From contig NZ_LLEI02000032.1 in assembly GCF_001399455.2 (NCBI RefSeq), forward strand, positions 62,001-126,000: DNA of 64,000 nt, read 5' to 3'. Below, in pieces: positions 9,301 through 18,771 of the stretch; position 1 is the first letter of the stretch; each line of letters starts with the position of its first letter. The notes below the pieces were generated by a model. The model was not told the origin of the DNA and did not search any database. It saw only the letters and a list, made by a program, of their open reading frames with translations. The DNA is from Vibrio bivalvicida (GTDB taxonomy: Bacteria > Pseudomonadota > Gammaproteobacteria > Enterobacterales > Vibrionaceae). A program made the translations under genes and the position numbers.

Positions 9301-9795
9301 TTAGCGAGTTTTGATAACCAATTGGTTCGTTTGTTTGACTTCTTCCATCACCACGTAAGTGCGTGTGTCATTAACACCAGGTAAGCGCAGAAGCGTATCC
9401 CCTAACAACTTACGATAAGCACTCATGTCAGATACACGAGTCTTAAGCAGGTAGTCAAAATCACCAGACACTAAATGACACTCCTGGATATCATCAAGTT
9501 TCTGCACTGCCGTGTTGAACTGTTCAAACACGTCAGGGGCACCACGATTTAGCGTGATTTCTACGAATACCAAAAGCGATGCGTCTAAGTATTGCGGGTT
9601 TAGCAGTGCTGTATAACCCGTAATGTAACCTTGACGCTCTAAGCGACGTACACGCTCTAAACAAGGAGTCGGAGAAAGACCCACTCGCTTTGAAAGCTCT
9701 ACATTCGAAATACGACCATCTTTCTGCAACTCATTTAGAATGTTGCGATCGATACGGTCTAGATCCTTGGACGGCTTTTTATTGTTGTCTGCCAT
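9301..9795 (-). CDS. lrp: Leucine-responsive regulatory protein Lrp
   Basis: Global feast/famine transcription factor. The 164-residue length is that of enterobacterial Lrp. Residues 12-70 carry the helix-turn-helix (LDRIDRNILNELQKDGRISN, then VELSKRVGLSPTPCLERVRRLE) and residues 80-155 the RAM/effector-binding domain (LVSGDFDYLLKTRVSDMSAYRKLL, LPGVNDTRTYVVMEEVKQ). It is divergent from the alanine dehydrogenase gene across 174 bases of very AT-rich DNA, a typical Lrp target context; Lrp family members commonly regulate alanine catabolism. Confidence 0.97.
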   Translation of the reverse strand: MADNNKKPSKDLDRIDRNILNELQKDGRISNVELSKRVGLSPTPCLERVRRLERQGYITGYTALLNPQYLDASLLVFVEITLNRGAPDVFEQFNTAVQKLDDIQECHLVSGDFDYLLKTRVSDMSAYRKLLGDTLLRLPGVNDTRTYVVMEEVKQTNQLVIKTR

Positions 9796-9969
9796 TTTTT
9801 ATTCCACCTTATTACTTCCTTGCAAAAAAATATACTACAACTTTTTAATATTCAGTATCAAATTTTATTCAATCATATCTATACTAGATATTAATTCGAC
9901 AGAATTACCCTACACACAGTTAATACAACTACTATAGTTTACACAACCAAAATATAATGAGGATTCAGG

Positions 9970-11094
9970 ATGATCATTGGCGTACCTAAAGAAATCAAAA
10001 ACCACGAGTACCGTGTTGGTATGATCCCAGCGAGCGTTCGCGAACTAGTGTCTCAAGGTCACCAAGTTTTTGTTGAAACTAATGCCGGTTCAGGCATCGG
10101 TTTTTCAGACGATGATTACATCGCTGTAGGCGCATCCATTCTTCCTACCGCTGCTGACGTTTTCGCGCAAGCAGAAATGATTGTAAAGGTTAAAGAACCT
10201 CAAGCTGTCGAGAGAGCTATGCTTCGAGAAGGGCAAATTTTATTTACTTATTTGCACCTAGCACCAGATTTTCCACAAACTGATGAGCTAATCAAGAGCA
10301 AAGCTGTCTGTATAGCATATGAGACTGTAACAGATAATATGGGTCGCTTGCCACTACTTGCTCCAATGTCTGAGGTAGCAGGTCGCATGTCTATTCAAGC
10401 GGGTGCACAAACTTTAGAGAAATCTCACGGTGGCCGTGGTCTTCTACTAGGTGGTGTACCAGGTGTTGAGCCAGCGAAAGTTGTCGTTGTTGGCGGTGGT
10501 GTTGTTGGCGCAAACGCAGCTCGTATGGCTGTAGGCCTTCGTGCAGACGTTACCATCCTAGATCGCAATGTTGATACACTTCGCCGTCTTGATGAAGAAT
10601 TCCAAGGTCGTGCAAAAGTGGTTTACTCTACAGAAGACGCAATTGAGAAGCATGTTCTAGCAGCTGACCTAGTCATTGGTGCAGTTCTAATCCCAGGCGC
10701 AGCAGCACCTAAACTCGTTACCAAAGAGCACATCGCTAAGATGAAGCCAGGTGCGGCAGTAGTAGACGTTGCAATCGACCAAGGCGGTTGTTTTGAGACT
10801 TCACACGCGACAACACACGCTGATCCAACATACATCGTTGATGACGTAGTTCACTACTGTGTAGCTAACATGCCTGGCGCTGTTGCTCGTACATCTACGT
10901 TTGCACTAAACAACGCAACTCTGCCTTACATCGTTAAGCTAGCGAACAAAGGTTACCGTGAAGCACTTCTAGAGGACAATGGCTTCCTAGAAGGTCTAAA
11001 CGTAATCCACGGAAAAGTAACGTGTAAAGAAGTAGCAGAAAGCTTCGAGCTAGAATACGTAGACCCAGCTGACGCTATCGCGATGTTCAACTAA
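9970..11094 (+). CDS. ald: Alanine dehydrogenase
   Basis: NAD-dependent enzyme interconverting L-alanine with pyruvate and ammonium. The protein is 374 aa, the usual length. The N-terminal signature [20 protein letters not shown] is present, followed by the substrate-site segment VKVKEPQ (about residues 72-78) and YLHLAPD (about 94-100, catalytic His). The Rossmann motif [17 protein letters not shown] binds NAD, and [20 protein letters not shown] closes the active site. A good ribosome site (GAGGA) is 7 bases before the ATG. Divergent from lrp, so regulation by Lrp is likely. Confidence 0.97.
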   Translation: MIIGVPKEIKNHEYRVGMIPASVRELVSQGHQVFVETNAGSGIGFSDDDYIAVGASILPTAADVFAQAEMIVKVKEPQAVERAMLREGQILFTYLHLAPDFPQTDELIKSKAVCIAYETVTDNMGRLPLLAPMSEVAGRMSIQAGAQTLEKSHGGRGLLLGGVPGVEPAKVVVVGGGVVGANAARMAVGLRADVTILDRNVDTLRRLDEEFQGRAKVVYSTEDAIEKHVLAADLVIGAVLIPGAAAPKLVTKEHIAKMKPGAAVVDVAIDQGGCFETSHATTHADPTYIVDDVVHYCVANMPGAVARTSTFALNNATLPYIVKLANKGYREALLEDNGFLEGLNVIHGKVTCKEVAESFELEYVDPADAIAMFN

Positions 11095-11118
11095 TGCTGA
11101 ATAGTATTAAATAAGAGG

Positions 11119-11147
11119 AAACGCTCACTTCGGTGGGCGTTTTTTTA
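11119..11147 (+). terminator. Terminator after ald
   Basis: AAACGCTCAC-TTCG-GTGGGCGTTTTTTT has a stable C(TTCG)G tetraloop and a T-tract, 25 bases after the ald stop. Confidence 0.9.
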
Positions 11148-11174
11148 TGCGAGATGCGAGATGCGAGATGCGAG
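11147..11174. repeat. Four tandem copies of a 7-bp unit (ATGCGAG)
   Basis: ATGCGAG is repeated four times exactly, directly after the ald terminator T-tract. The following 130 bases up to yfbV carry no gene. Similar short iterated units in intergenic DNA are common in vibrio genomes, as far as I recall; the copy number is likely to vary between strains. Confidence 0.85.
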
Positions 11175-11306
11175 ACTATTTTAGTCTACTAGGAGGCAAA
11201 TTCTGTCAACAGTTTTCATTAAATCACCACCTAACCTCTCACAGGACGAAGTCCGTTCCCGATTCTCGAAGCACAGCGTTCTTTAAGGTGCAGCCCGTTC
11301 CCTCTC

Positions 11307-11759
11307 TTAAAACCAACGTTCCAATGCGTTTTTATCTAACTGACGGAAAGCACGGTTAAGAATTTGAGCAAGCTCTTTGTAGCGAGGGCGCGATTTCATT
11401 GGTTCTAAAGCAAAGCCACTTTCGGCTATCTTTTGGTAAATCTCGCGATACCAACCAGCAAGAGCCGGTGGGAGTTGCGTATTAGCGCGGTTACCTAACC
11501 ACCACATACCTTGAATTGGCATACTAATAGCAAATAGAGCGATGATCACGGCTTGAGGCATCGATTGGTAATTATTGAATGCCATTTGCGTTAAGACACT
11601 GATCGCTGCAATAGCTGGCATCACTTTTACGCCGAAACGCGTTGCTTTAATGATGCGCTGCTCTGGAAACAACAAATTAAGCTCTTTACGCATTGGCCAA
11701 GTATCCATGTACTTTTGTCCATTTCGTAAACTATGAACTAAACCAGCTTTATTACTCAT
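11307..11759 (-). CDS. yfbV: YfbV family (UPF0208/DUF412) membrane protein
   Basis: A 150-residue inner-membrane protein with two transmembrane segments (about residues 46-64 and 69-90) and a C-terminal cytoplasmic tail rich in Arg. The N-terminal [20 protein letters not shown] is characteristic of the family. In E. coli yfbV is likewise divergent from ackA, and has been linked to insulation of the Ter macrodomain and to membrane stress. The molecular function is unclear. Confidence 0.9.
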   Translation of the reverse strand: MSNKAGLVHSLRNGQKYMDTWPMRKELNLLFPEQRIIKATRFGVKVMPAIAAISVLTQMAFNNYQSMPQAVIIALFAISMPIQGMWWLGNRANTQLPPALAGWYREIYQKIAESGFALEPMKSRPRYKELAQILNRAFRQLDKNALERWF

Positions 11760-12118
11760 AGGGCTCTCTCACTCCAGTACAGGGTCCTAAACTAAAATTT
11801 AGTTGAAACCTTCAACTAAACTAACAAAAAATTGATGAAAGTTAATATTCTTTCAAATTTTTTTGTTATCATTGCCTATTATCGTTATCCTTTGCGGACC
11901 CACAATCTCATTGTTGCCGTTATTTACAATTTAAGCAACTCTTGAGACCTATCTGCAGCGGATGCAAGGGTGGTGATTTGAATCGCCACTGTCTTTATAT
12001 ACGGAATTCGAAGTTTTTTTGACCAAGATTAGTACGCAGCTTTTCCTGCTTCGTCTATTCTTGAGATTAATTTTCACCCTTACTGATTTCGATCAGAAAA
12101 ATTAACAGGTAGTCATTA
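11760..12118. other. Divergent promoter region between yfbV and ackA
   Basis: 359 bases without a gene. The yfbV-proximal half is AT-rich. The ackA-proximal part holds a FNR-like dyad at 12083-12096 and an AGG ribosome site at about 12107. I did not find an unambiguous -35/-10 pair by eye. Confidence 0.6.
12083..12096. promoter_or_regulatory. FNR-like dyad in the ackA leader
   Basis: CTGAT-TTCG-ATCAG is a perfect 14-bp dyad that matches the FNR/CRP-family core (T)TGAT-N4-ATCA(A) except for the outermost bases. It lies only 23 bases before the ackA ATG, so it would sit downstream of most promoters and act as a roadblock, or as a hairpin. FNR control of ackA is established in E. coli; whether this is the site here is inference. 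Confidence 0.4.
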
Positions 12119-13315
12119 ATGTCTAAGCTAGTTTTAGTTTTAAACTGCGGTAGTTCTTCTCTTAAATTCGCTGTAGTTGATGCAGAAACAGGTGCAGAGC
12201 ACCTAACTGGTCTTGCTGAGTGTCTAGGTCTTCCAGAAGCTCGTATGAAGTGGAAACTTGACGGCAAGCACGAAGCACAACTAGGCGCGGGCGCTGCTCA
12301 CGTAGAAGCACTATCTTTCATGGTAGAAACTATTCTTGCTTCTAAGCCTGAGCTTAAAGCTAACCTTGGCGCTATCGGTCACCGTATCGTTCACGGTGGC
12401 GAGCAGTTCACTCAATCTGCACTAATCACAGATGAAGTACTTAAGGGTATTCAAGACGCTGCGACTTTCGCACCTCTTCACAACCCAGCTCACCTAATTG
12501 GTATCGAAGCGGCTAAAGTAAACTTCCCTAGTCTGCAAAACGTTGCTGTTTTTGACACGGCGTTCCACCAAACAATGCCTTCTGAGTCTTACCTATACGC
12601 TCTACCGTACAACTTGTACAAAGAGCACGGCATCCGTCGTTACGGCATGCACGGTACTTCACACCTATTCATCACTCGTGAAGTTGCTAACCTACTAGAC
12701 AAGCCAGTTGAAGAAGTAAACATCATCAACTGTCACCTAGGTAACGGCGCTTCTGTATGTGCAATCAAGAACGGTCAATCTGTAGACACTTCTATGGGTC
12801 TTACTCCTCTTGAAGGTCTAGTAATGGGTACTCGTTGTGGTGACCTAGATCCTGCAATCATCTTCCACCTACATGACGCTCTAGGTTACTCTGTTGAAGA
12901 AATCAACAACATGCTAACTAAAGAGTCTGGTCTTGCTGGCCTAACTGAAGTGACTTCTGACTGTCGTTTCGTTGAAGACAACTACGGTGAGAAAGAAGAA
13001 GCAACTCGTGCAATGGACGTGTTCTGTCACCGTCTAGCTAAATACGTAGCAGGCTACACTGCGACTCTTGAAGGTCGTCTAGACGCAATCACTTTCACTG
13101 GTGGTATCGGCGAAAACTCTGGCCCTATCCGTGAAATGGTTCTAAACCGCCTAGGTATCTTCGGTATCGAAGTTGACGGTGAAGCTAACCTTAAAGCTCG
13201 TTTCGGTGGCGAAGGTACTATCACTACTGCGAACAGCCGTATCCCAGCTATGGTTATCTCTACTAACGAAGAGCTAGTTATCGCTGAAGACACTGCTCGT
13301 CTAGCAGGTCTTTAA
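12119..13315 (+). CDS. ackA: Acetate kinase
   Basis: ATP-dependent, reversible conversion of acetate to acetyl phosphate, in an overflow/anaerobic ATP-forming pathway with Pta. At 398 aa it is full length. The ASKHA-fold phosphate-1 motif [10 protein letters not shown] is at residues 7-16, with [10 protein letters not shown] and the adenosine loop [11 protein letters not shown] (about residues 323-333). Codon use is highly biased, as expected for a highly expressed gene. It is followed by a terminator and then pta. Confidence 0.98.
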   Translation: MSKLVLVLNCGSSSLKFAVVDAETGAEHLTGLAECLGLPEARMKWKLDGKHEAQLGAGAAHVEALSFMVETILASKPELKANLGAIGHRIVHGGEQFTQSALITDEVLKGIQDAATFAPLHNPAHLIGIEAAKVNFPSLQNVAVFDTAFHQTMPSESYLYALPYNLYKEHGIRRYGMHGTSHLFITREVANLLDKPVEEVNIINCHLGNGASVCAIKNGQSVDTSMGLTPLEGLVMGTRCGDLDPAIIFHLHDALGYSVEEINNMLTKESGLAGLTEVTSDCRFVEDNYGEKEEATRAMDVFCHRLAKYVAGYTATLEGRLDAITFTGGIGENSGPIREMVLNRLGIFGIEVDGEANLKARFGGEGTITTANSRIPAMVISTNEELVIAEDTARLAGL

Positions 13316-13322
13316 TTGACTT

Positions 13323-13352
13323 AACCGGCTGACCAACGTCAGCCGGTTTTCT
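13323..13352 (+). terminator. Terminator between ackA and pta
   Basis: An 11-bp perfect stem (AACCGGCTGAC / GTCAGCCGGTT, loop CAAC) is followed by TTCTT. It begins 8 bases after the ackA stop codon and should attenuate read-through into pta. Confidence 0.8.
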
Positions 13353-13361
13353 TACCAAGGG

Positions 13362-13403
13362 GCTTAACTTCTATTCCAGATGATAAGGAATACGCAGTTA
13401 AGC
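13362..13403 (+). promoter_or_regulatory. Two-tier hairpin upstream of pta
   Basis: Outer arms GCTTAACT (13362-13369) and AGTTAAGC (13396-13403) enclose inner arms TATTCC (13372-13377) and GGAATA (13387-13392), with a 9-nt loop. It sits between the ackA terminator and the pta start, 31 bases before the pta ATG. It may be a second attenuator (TTTTATCCC follows) or an operator. Confidence 0.5.
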
Positions 13404-13434
13404 TTTTATCCCAATAGCTATAGGTACTCTACGA

Positions 13435-15600
13435 ATGTCTCGTACTATTATGCTTATCCCTGCAAGTGCTGGTGTTGGTCTTACTAGCGTAAGCATGGGT
13501 GTTCTTCGCGCTATGGAGCGCAAAGGCGTTAAAGTTTCTTTCTACAAGCCAATCTGTCAGCCACGTTCTGGGGGCGATCAACCGGATCTCACATCAACTA
13601 TCGTTGGTGCAAACAGTGACGTGAAGATCGGCCAACCTATGATGATGTCTGTTGCTGAAAGCCTAATCGGTAACGACAACATGGATGAGCTGCTAGAAAC
13701 AGTAGTTGAGCGTTACAACCAAATCAACAAAGATGCAGACGTTACGCTAATCGAAGGTCTTGTTCCTACGCGTAAGCACCCATTCGCTAACCAAGTGAAC
13801 GCAGAAATCGCAGCAACACTTGGCGCAGAGATCGTTCTAGTGGCAACTCCTGGCACAGATAACCCTGCGCAGCTAAAAGAGCGTATTGAAGTAGCTTGTT
13901 CTAACTTCGGTGGCACTAAAAACAAGAACATCTCTGGCGTTATCATCAACAAACTAAACGCACCAGTTGATGAAGCAGGACGTACTCGCCCTGACCTATC
14001 AGAAATCTTTGATGACGCTGATAGCGCGAAACAAAACGAAATGAAAGTGATGGAGATCTTCAACACTTCTCCAATCCGTGTTCTTGGTTGCGTGCCTTGG
14101 AGCATCGACCTAATCGCGACTCGTGCTATCGATATGGCGAAGCACCTAAGTGCAGACATCATTAATGAAGGTGACGTTAATTCCCGTCGTATTAAGAGCA
14201 TCACATTCTGTGCACGTTCTCTGCCAAACATGATTGAGCACTTCAAACCGGGCTCACTTCTTGTTACCTCGGCCGACCGTCCAGACGTTATCGTTGCAGC
14301 AGCGCTAGCAGCAATGAACGGTGTTGAAATCGGTGCAGTTCTTCTGACTGGTGGTTACGACATCCCAGAAGAGATCGTTGGTCTATGTAAGCCTGCGTTT
14401 GACTCAGGTCTACCAATTTTCAAAGCACAAGGTAACACTTGGCAGACGTCTCTAAACCTACAGAGCTTCTCTATTGAAGTTCCTGCGGACGACAAAGAGC
14501 GTATCGAGTTCATCAACGAGCACGTAGCAGGCAACATTGACGGCAACTGGATCGAGTCTATGACCGAAGGGACTCAGAAGTCTCGTCGCCTAAGCCCACC
14601 AGCATTCCGCTATCAGCTAACTGAGTTTGCTCGTAAAGCTGGCAAGCGCATCGTTCTTCCTGAAGGTGACGAGCCACGTACGGTTAAAGCGGCAGCTATC
14701 TGTGCTGAACGCGGCATCGCGGAATGTGTGCTTCTAGGTAACCCTGAAGAGATCAAACGTGTTGCAGCGCAACAAGGCGTTGAGCTAGGTGCTGGCGTAA
14801 CGATCATCAACTCTGATGAAGTTCGTGAAAACTACGTTGCTCGTCTAGTTGAACTACGTGGTGCGAAAGGCATGACTGAAGTTGTAGCGCGTGAGAAGCT
14901 ACAAGATTCAGTATTCCTAGGCACAATGATGCTTGAGAATGACGAAGTTGACGGTCTAGTTTCTGGTGCTGTTCACACAACTGCGAACACTATCGTTCCT
15001 CCGTTCCAGATCATCAAGACTGCACCTGATGCGTCTATCGTATCTTCTGTATTCTTCATGCTACTGCCTGACCAAGTATTGGTTTACGGTGACTGTGCGA
15101 TCAACCCAGATCCAACTGCTGAACAGTTAGCTGAAATCGCAATCCAATCTGCAGATTCTGCTGCGGCATTCGGTATCGACCCACGCGTTGCAATGATCTC
15201 TTACTCTACTGGTGAATCTGGTAAGGGTGCTGACGTAGATAAAGTCCGTGAAGCAACGAAACTTGCTCAAGAGAAACGTCCTGATCTTGTTATCGACGGC
15301 CCTCTGCAGTACGACGCGGCTATCATGGAAAACGTTGCAGCTTCTAAAGCACCAAACTCTCCAGTAGCAGGTAAAGCGACTGTATTCGTATTCCCAGACC
15401 TAAACACAGGTAACACGACGTACAAAGCAGTACAACGTTCAGCAGACCTAGTATCTATCGGTCCAATGCTTCAGGGCATGCGTAAGCCTGTAAACGACCT
15501 GTCTCGCGGCGCGCTCGTAGACGACATCGTATACACAGTAGCTCTAACTGCAATCCAAGCAGACCAAGCGGCTCAAGCAGAAGAGAAAGTGGTTAACTAA
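13435..15600 (+). CDS. pta: Phosphate acetyltransferase
   Basis: Interconverts acetyl-CoA and acetyl phosphate. The 721-residue protein is the long (class II) form. Residues 1-200 are a P-loop domain of the BioD type ([17 protein letters not shown]), about 220-340 a DRTGG domain, and about 390-710 the catalytic PTA domain ([53 protein letters not shown]). It partners with AckA upstream; acetyl phosphate is also a phosphodonor for response regulators. Confidence 0.98.
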   Translation: MSRTIMLIPASAGVGLTSVSMGVLRAMERKGVKVSFYKPICQPRSGGDQPDLTSTIVGANSDVKIGQPMMMSVAESLIGNDNMDELLETVVERYNQINKDADVTLIEGLVPTRKHPFANQVNAEIAATLGAEIVLVATPGTDNPAQLKERIEVACSNFGGTKNKNISGVIINKLNAPVDEAGRTRPDLSEIFDDADSAKQNEMKVMEIFNTSPIRVLGCVPWSIDLIATRAIDMAKHLSADIINEGDVNSRRIKSITFCARSLPNMIEHFKPGSLLVTSADRPDVIVAAALAAMNGVEIGAVLLTGGYDIPEEIVGLCKPAFDSGLPIFKAQGNTWQTSLNLQSFSIEVPADDKERIEFINEHVAGNIDGNWIESMTEGTQKSRRLSPPAFRYQLTEFARKAGKRIVLPEGDEPRTVKAAAICAERGIAECVLLGNPEEIKRVAAQQGVELGAGVTIINSDEVRENYVARLVELRGAKGMTEVVAREKLQDSVFLGTMMLENDEVDGLVSGAVHTTANTIVPPFQIIKTAPDASIVSSVFFMLLPDQVLVYGDCAINPDPTAEQLAEIAIQSADSAAAFGIDPRVAMISYSTGESGKGADVDKVREATKLAQEKRPDLVIDGPLQYDAAIMENVAASKAPNSPVAGKATVFVFPDLNTGNTTYKAVQRSADLVSIGPMLQGMRKPVNDLSRGALVDDIVYTVALTAIQADQAAQAEEKVVN

Positions 15601-15622
15601 TTTAACCTTTTCTGAAATGACA

Positions 15623-15651
15623 AACCCTCGCCTTAGCGAGGGTTTTCTTTT
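15623..15651. terminator. Bidirectional terminator between pta and the GST gene
   Basis: AACCCTCGC-CTTA-GCGAGGGTT followed by TTCTTTT, 23 bases after the pta stop; the convergent GST gene ends at 15668. Confidence 0.88.
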
Positions 15652-15667
15652 ATTAGGCTCAAAAAGA

Positions 15668-16612
15668 CTAAAGGCTGTCTCGCCCATGAGGGGAATCCAA
15701 ATCTAGATCTGGCCCTACTGGCACCACTTGCGTAGGATTGATTCCGGTATGGCTAAAGTAGTAGTGGCGCTTAATATGGTAAAAGTCCGTCGTCTCTTTG
15801 ATACCAGACACCTGATACAACTCTTTCATGTAGCCGTTGAGATCAGCGTAATCTGCGATACGTTTCATATTACATTTAAAATGTCCAACATAAACGGCAT
15901 CAAAACGGATCAGCGTGGTGAACAAACGCCAATCGGCTTCAGTGATACTGTCACCAGCAAGGTAACGGCTTTTCGCTAGATGGGCATCCAATCTATCTAG
16001 CGACTCAAATAGATGGTTGTAGGCCTCTTCATACGCATCTTGCGTCGTCGCAAAACCACAACGATAAACGCCATTGTTCACATGCGGATAAATATACGCG
16101 TTCCATTCATCTATCATCTCGCGGTCAGCTTGCGGATAATAATCATCGGTATTGCCAGTAAGTTCATTAAACTCATAGTTAAACATACGAATGATCTCTG
16201 ACGATTCGTTACTCACGATGGTATTGTGCTTCCTATCCCAAAGTACTGGCACTGTTACGCGACCCGTGTAGTCTGGTTTGGCTTGCGTATAGATCTGGTG
16301 CATACGGGTATGACCAAACAGAGGCTCCGGTAACCCCATCTGCCAACCTTCACTCATCATGTCTGGGCAGACAACAGTAACATCAATGTGCTCTTCAAGC
16401 CCCTTTAGCTTTCTAAAGATAAGAGTCCGATGAGCCCATGGGCAGGCTAATGAGACATAAAGGTGATAGCGCCCAGATTCAGGCTGAAATTTGGCATCGG
16501 GCTCGTTTTTAATCCAATCTCTAAATCCGGAATCTTCGCGAACAAATTTGCCATTACTCGATTTAGTGTCATACCAAACGTCGTGCCACACACCTTCAAC
16601 TAGTTTACCCAT
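15668..16612 (-). CDS. Glutathionyl-hydroquinone reductase (Xi-class GST, YqjG/EcM4 family)
   Basis: A 314-residue cytosolic enzyme that reduces glutathionyl-hydroquinones using glutathione. The N-terminal thioredoxin-like domain contains the catalytic Cys in ACPWAHR (C57), which defines the Xi class. The substrate region includes VPVLWDRKHNTIVSNESSEI, the gamma-glutamate-binding segment, and the C-terminal helical domain contains YRCGFATTQDAYEEA and LFTTLIRFDAVYVGHFKCN. The position between pta and opp is the same as in V. cholerae. Its natural substrate is not evident from context. Confidence 0.93.
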   Translation of the reverse strand: MGKLVEGVWHDVWYDTKSSNGKFVREDSGFRDWIKNEPDAKFQPESGRYHLYVSLACPWAHRTLIFRKLKGLEEHIDVTVVCPDMMSEGWQMGLPEPLFGHTRMHQIYTQAKPDYTGRVTVPVLWDRKHNTIVSNESSEIIRMFNYEFNELTGNTDDYYPQADREMIDEWNAYIYPHVNNGVYRCGFATTQDAYEEAYNHLFESLDRLDAHLAKSRYLAGDSITEADWRLFTTLIRFDAVYVGHFKCNMKRIADYADLNGYMKELYQVSGIKETTDFYHIKRHYYFSHTGINPTQVVPVGPDLDLDSPHGRDSL

Positions 16613-16733
16613 TATTGTCTCCTAACCAGATTATTCGTTGATGGTTTAAGTATAAGTAAATCATTTACGTAGATAATTAGAGACAATTGGCTTAGTTGTT
16701 CGAATATTTTGAATGGTAGAGAAATGCGCGTAC

Positions 16734-16767
16734 AAAAAAAGCGCGACCCCATAAGGATGCCGCGCTT
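16734..16767 (-). terminator. Terminator of the opp operon
   Basis: On the minus strand AAGCGCG (16767-16761) pairs with CGCGCTT (16745-16739), followed by a T-tract at 16734-16740. It is also the 3' end of the OppZ-like RNA. Confidence 0.9.
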
Positions 16768-16790
16768 AAGCCCGTCACAGGCTGAAACTA
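16734..16790 (-). ncRNA. oppZ: OppZ-like 3'UTR-derived small RNA
   Basis: The segment from the oppF stop codon to the terminator is about 55 nt. In V. cholerae an RNase E-released sRNA, OppZ, comes from exactly this place and represses oppB and downstream genes by pairing near the oppB ribosome site. Here the RNA contains UUUCAGCCUGUGAC (16787-16774). The oppB leader contains GUCACAGACUGAAA (20632-20619 on the minus strand), so 13 of 14 positions form Watson-Crick pairs, with one A-C mismatch. The Hfq-type 3' U-tract is supplied by the operon terminator. The exact 5' end is inferred. Confidence 0.75.
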
Positions 16791-17780
16791 TACGCTAACG
16801 TGTATACAAGACACTGCATGAACATCGCTACCTTCAATTGAAGGCTTAGTTTGCGCACAAGCCTCTGTTGCCTGAGGGCAACGAGTACGGAATACACAAC
16901 CTGATGGAGGATTAATTGGCGATGGCAAATCCCCTTCCAACATCTCAATCTTCTTGTTTCGCTCGAGCCTAGGATCCGGAATTGGTACTGCCGACATCAA
17001 AGCGCGCGTGTAGGGATGCTTAGGATCGGCGAACAGCGCTTCTGCCTCACCAAGCTCAACCGCATTGCCTAGGTACATCACCAATACGCGATCTGAGATG
17101 TGCTTAACTACTGACAGATCGTGGGCGATAAACACAAGAGACAAACCAAGTTCTTTTTGTAGCTCTTTAAGTAGGTTGACTACCTGAGCTTGAATTGACA
17201 CGTCTAGTGCTGATACTGGCTCATCACAGATGATCATTTTAGGCTTAAGAATCAGTGCTCGTGCAATACCGATACGCTGACACTGACCGCCTGAGAACTC
17301 GTGTGGGTAACGGTTGATCACGTTTGGTAGTAGGCCAACTTTCGCCATCATCTCTTTGACGCGATCTTTTACTTCATCTTTAGATAGCTCTGGATAGAAG
17401 GTTTCTAAAGGCTCAGCGATGATGTCTCCCACTGTCATCCGCGGGTTAAGAGAAGCCAGCGGATCTTGGAATATCATTTGAATTTCTTTACGCGTTTCAC
17501 GGCGTTGAACTTCTTGCATCTTAGTCAAGTCTTGACCAAGCCACATCACGTCACCGTCAGTCGCTTCGACGAGCCCAATGATTGCACGCGCGAAAGTAGA
17601 TTTACCGCAGCCAGACTCACCCACTACGCCTAGGGTTTCACCTTCGTATAAGCGTACGTTTACACCATCAACTGCTTTGAGATTTGCAGGTTTTGACCAA
17701 GGCCAAGCTGATTTCGATGCGATGCTAAAGTGCACTTTAAGCTCTTTAACATCTAGGATTAAGTTCTTATCTACACTCAT
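16788..17780 (-). CDS. oppF: Oligopeptide ABC transporter ATP-binding protein OppF
   Basis: ATPase subunit of the oligopeptide importer. The start is the ATG at 17780, which overlaps the oppD stop as ATGA; an in-frame ATG 30 bases upstream lies inside oppD and is less likely. The result is 330 aa. Walker A GESGCGKST (about residue 56), Q-loop IFQDP, signature FSGGQCQRIGIARAL, Walker B MIICDEP, and the C-terminal oligopeptide/dipeptide extension with GCVFRTRCPQATEAC. It pairs with OppD. The 3' UTR gives rise to the OppZ-like sRNA. Confidence 0.97.
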   Translation of the reverse strand: MSVDKNLILDVKELKVHFSIASKSAWPWSKPANLKAVDGVNVRLYEGETLGVVGESGCGKSTFARAIIGLVEATDGDVMWLGQDLTKMQEVQRRETRKEIQMIFQDPLASLNPRMTVGDIIAEPLETFYPELSKDEVKDRVKEMMAKVGLLPNVINRYPHEFSGGQCQRIGIARALILKPKMIICDEPVSALDVSIQAQVVNLLKELQKELGLSLVFIAHDLSVVKHISDRVLVMYLGNAVELGEAEALFADPKHPYTRALMSAVPIPDPRLERNKKIEMLEGDLPSPINPPSGCVFRTRCPQATEACAQTKPSIEGSDVHAVSCIHVSV

Positions 17781-18751
17781 TTGCTCCAAGCCTCCCACTG
17801 TGAAAAACATGCGCGCTGACGGCCATCACCAAATGGCGTCAAAATTGGCGCTTCTTGCTTACAACGATCCATAACACGGTGGCAACGCTCTTGATAAGGG
17901 CAGCCTTGCGGAAGACGAAGCAAGTTAGGCGGGTTGCCTGGAATTGTCGGTAGAATTTCGCCTTCGGTATCCAGACGAGGAATCGCCTTGAGCAAACCTT
18001 CTGCATATGGGTGGCTTGGGTTGTAGAAAATCTCATCAACTGTACCGTACTCCATGGTACGGCCTGCATACATTACCAGTACTTTGTCACATGAACCAGC
18101 AACAACGCCAAGGTCATGAGTGATCATAATGATTGCAGTATTGAATTCTGACTTAAGCTCGTTAAGCAGATCCATGATCTGGGCTTGTACCGTTACGTCG
18201 AGTGCTGTTGTTGGTTCATCTGCAATCAATAGCTTTGGACGACACAACAGAGCCATAGCGATCATTACACGCTGACGCATACCGCCAGAAAATTCGTGTG
18301 GGTACATGGTGATACGCTTACGCGCTTCTGGAATTTTTACTGCTTCAAGCATGCGTACAGATTCTTCGAATGCTTCGGCTTTACCCATGCCTTTGTGCAG
18401 CATGAGAACTTCCATCAACTGGTCACTTACCTTCATGTAAGGATTAAGCGACGTCATTGGGTCTTGAAAGATCATTGCAATCTGTTCTGCACGAACTTTG
18501 TTGAGTGCTTTTTCTGGAAGGTTGAGAATTTCATTGCCTTCAAATTTTGCGCTACCTGAGATAATACCGTTCTTTGCCAGCAACCCCATAATAGCGAATA
18601 CAGTCTGAGATTTACCTGAACCAGATTCACCTACGATACCTAGAGTCTCGCCCTGATTCAGAGAAAAATTTAAATCGTTTACTGCGGTCACGATACCATC
18701 TTGAGTGGTAAATTCTACACGCAGATCTTTGACATCTAATAAGCTCATCAT
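17777..18751 (-). CDS. oppD: Oligopeptide ABC transporter ATP-binding protein OppD
   Basis: ATPase partner of OppF, 324 aa. Walker A GESGSGKSQ, signature FSGGMRQRVMIAMAL, Walker B LLIADEP, H-loop ITHDLG, and the C-terminal extension with the four-Cys cluster CPYQERCHRVMDRC. Two adjacent ATGs (18751 and 18748) follow an AAGGA ribosome site; spacing slightly favours the second. Stop overlaps the oppF start by four bases, indicating coupled translation. Confidence 0.97.
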   Translation of the reverse strand: MMSLLDVKDLRVEFTTQDGIVTAVNDLNFSLNQGETLGIVGESGSGKSQTVFAIMGLLAKNGIISGSAKFEGNEILNLPEKALNKVRAEQIAMIFQDPMTSLNPYMKVSDQLMEVLMLHKGMGKAEAFEESVRMLEAVKIPEARKRITMYPHEFSGGMRQRVMIAMALLCRPKLLIADEPTTALDVTVQAQIMDLLNELKSEFNTAIIMITHDLGVVAGSCDKVLVMYAGRTMEYGTVDEIFYNPSHPYAEGLLKAIPRLDTEGEILPTIPGNPPNLLRLPQGCPYQERCHRVMDRCKQEAPILTPFGDGRQRACFSQWEAWSK

Positions 18752-18771
18752 TGCTTCCTTAATCTTTTTAA

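Noticed and set aside
11147..11174. ATGCGAG repeats as a CRISPR array
   Set aside because: The units are 7 bp and directly adjacent without spacers, so they are a simple tandem repeat.
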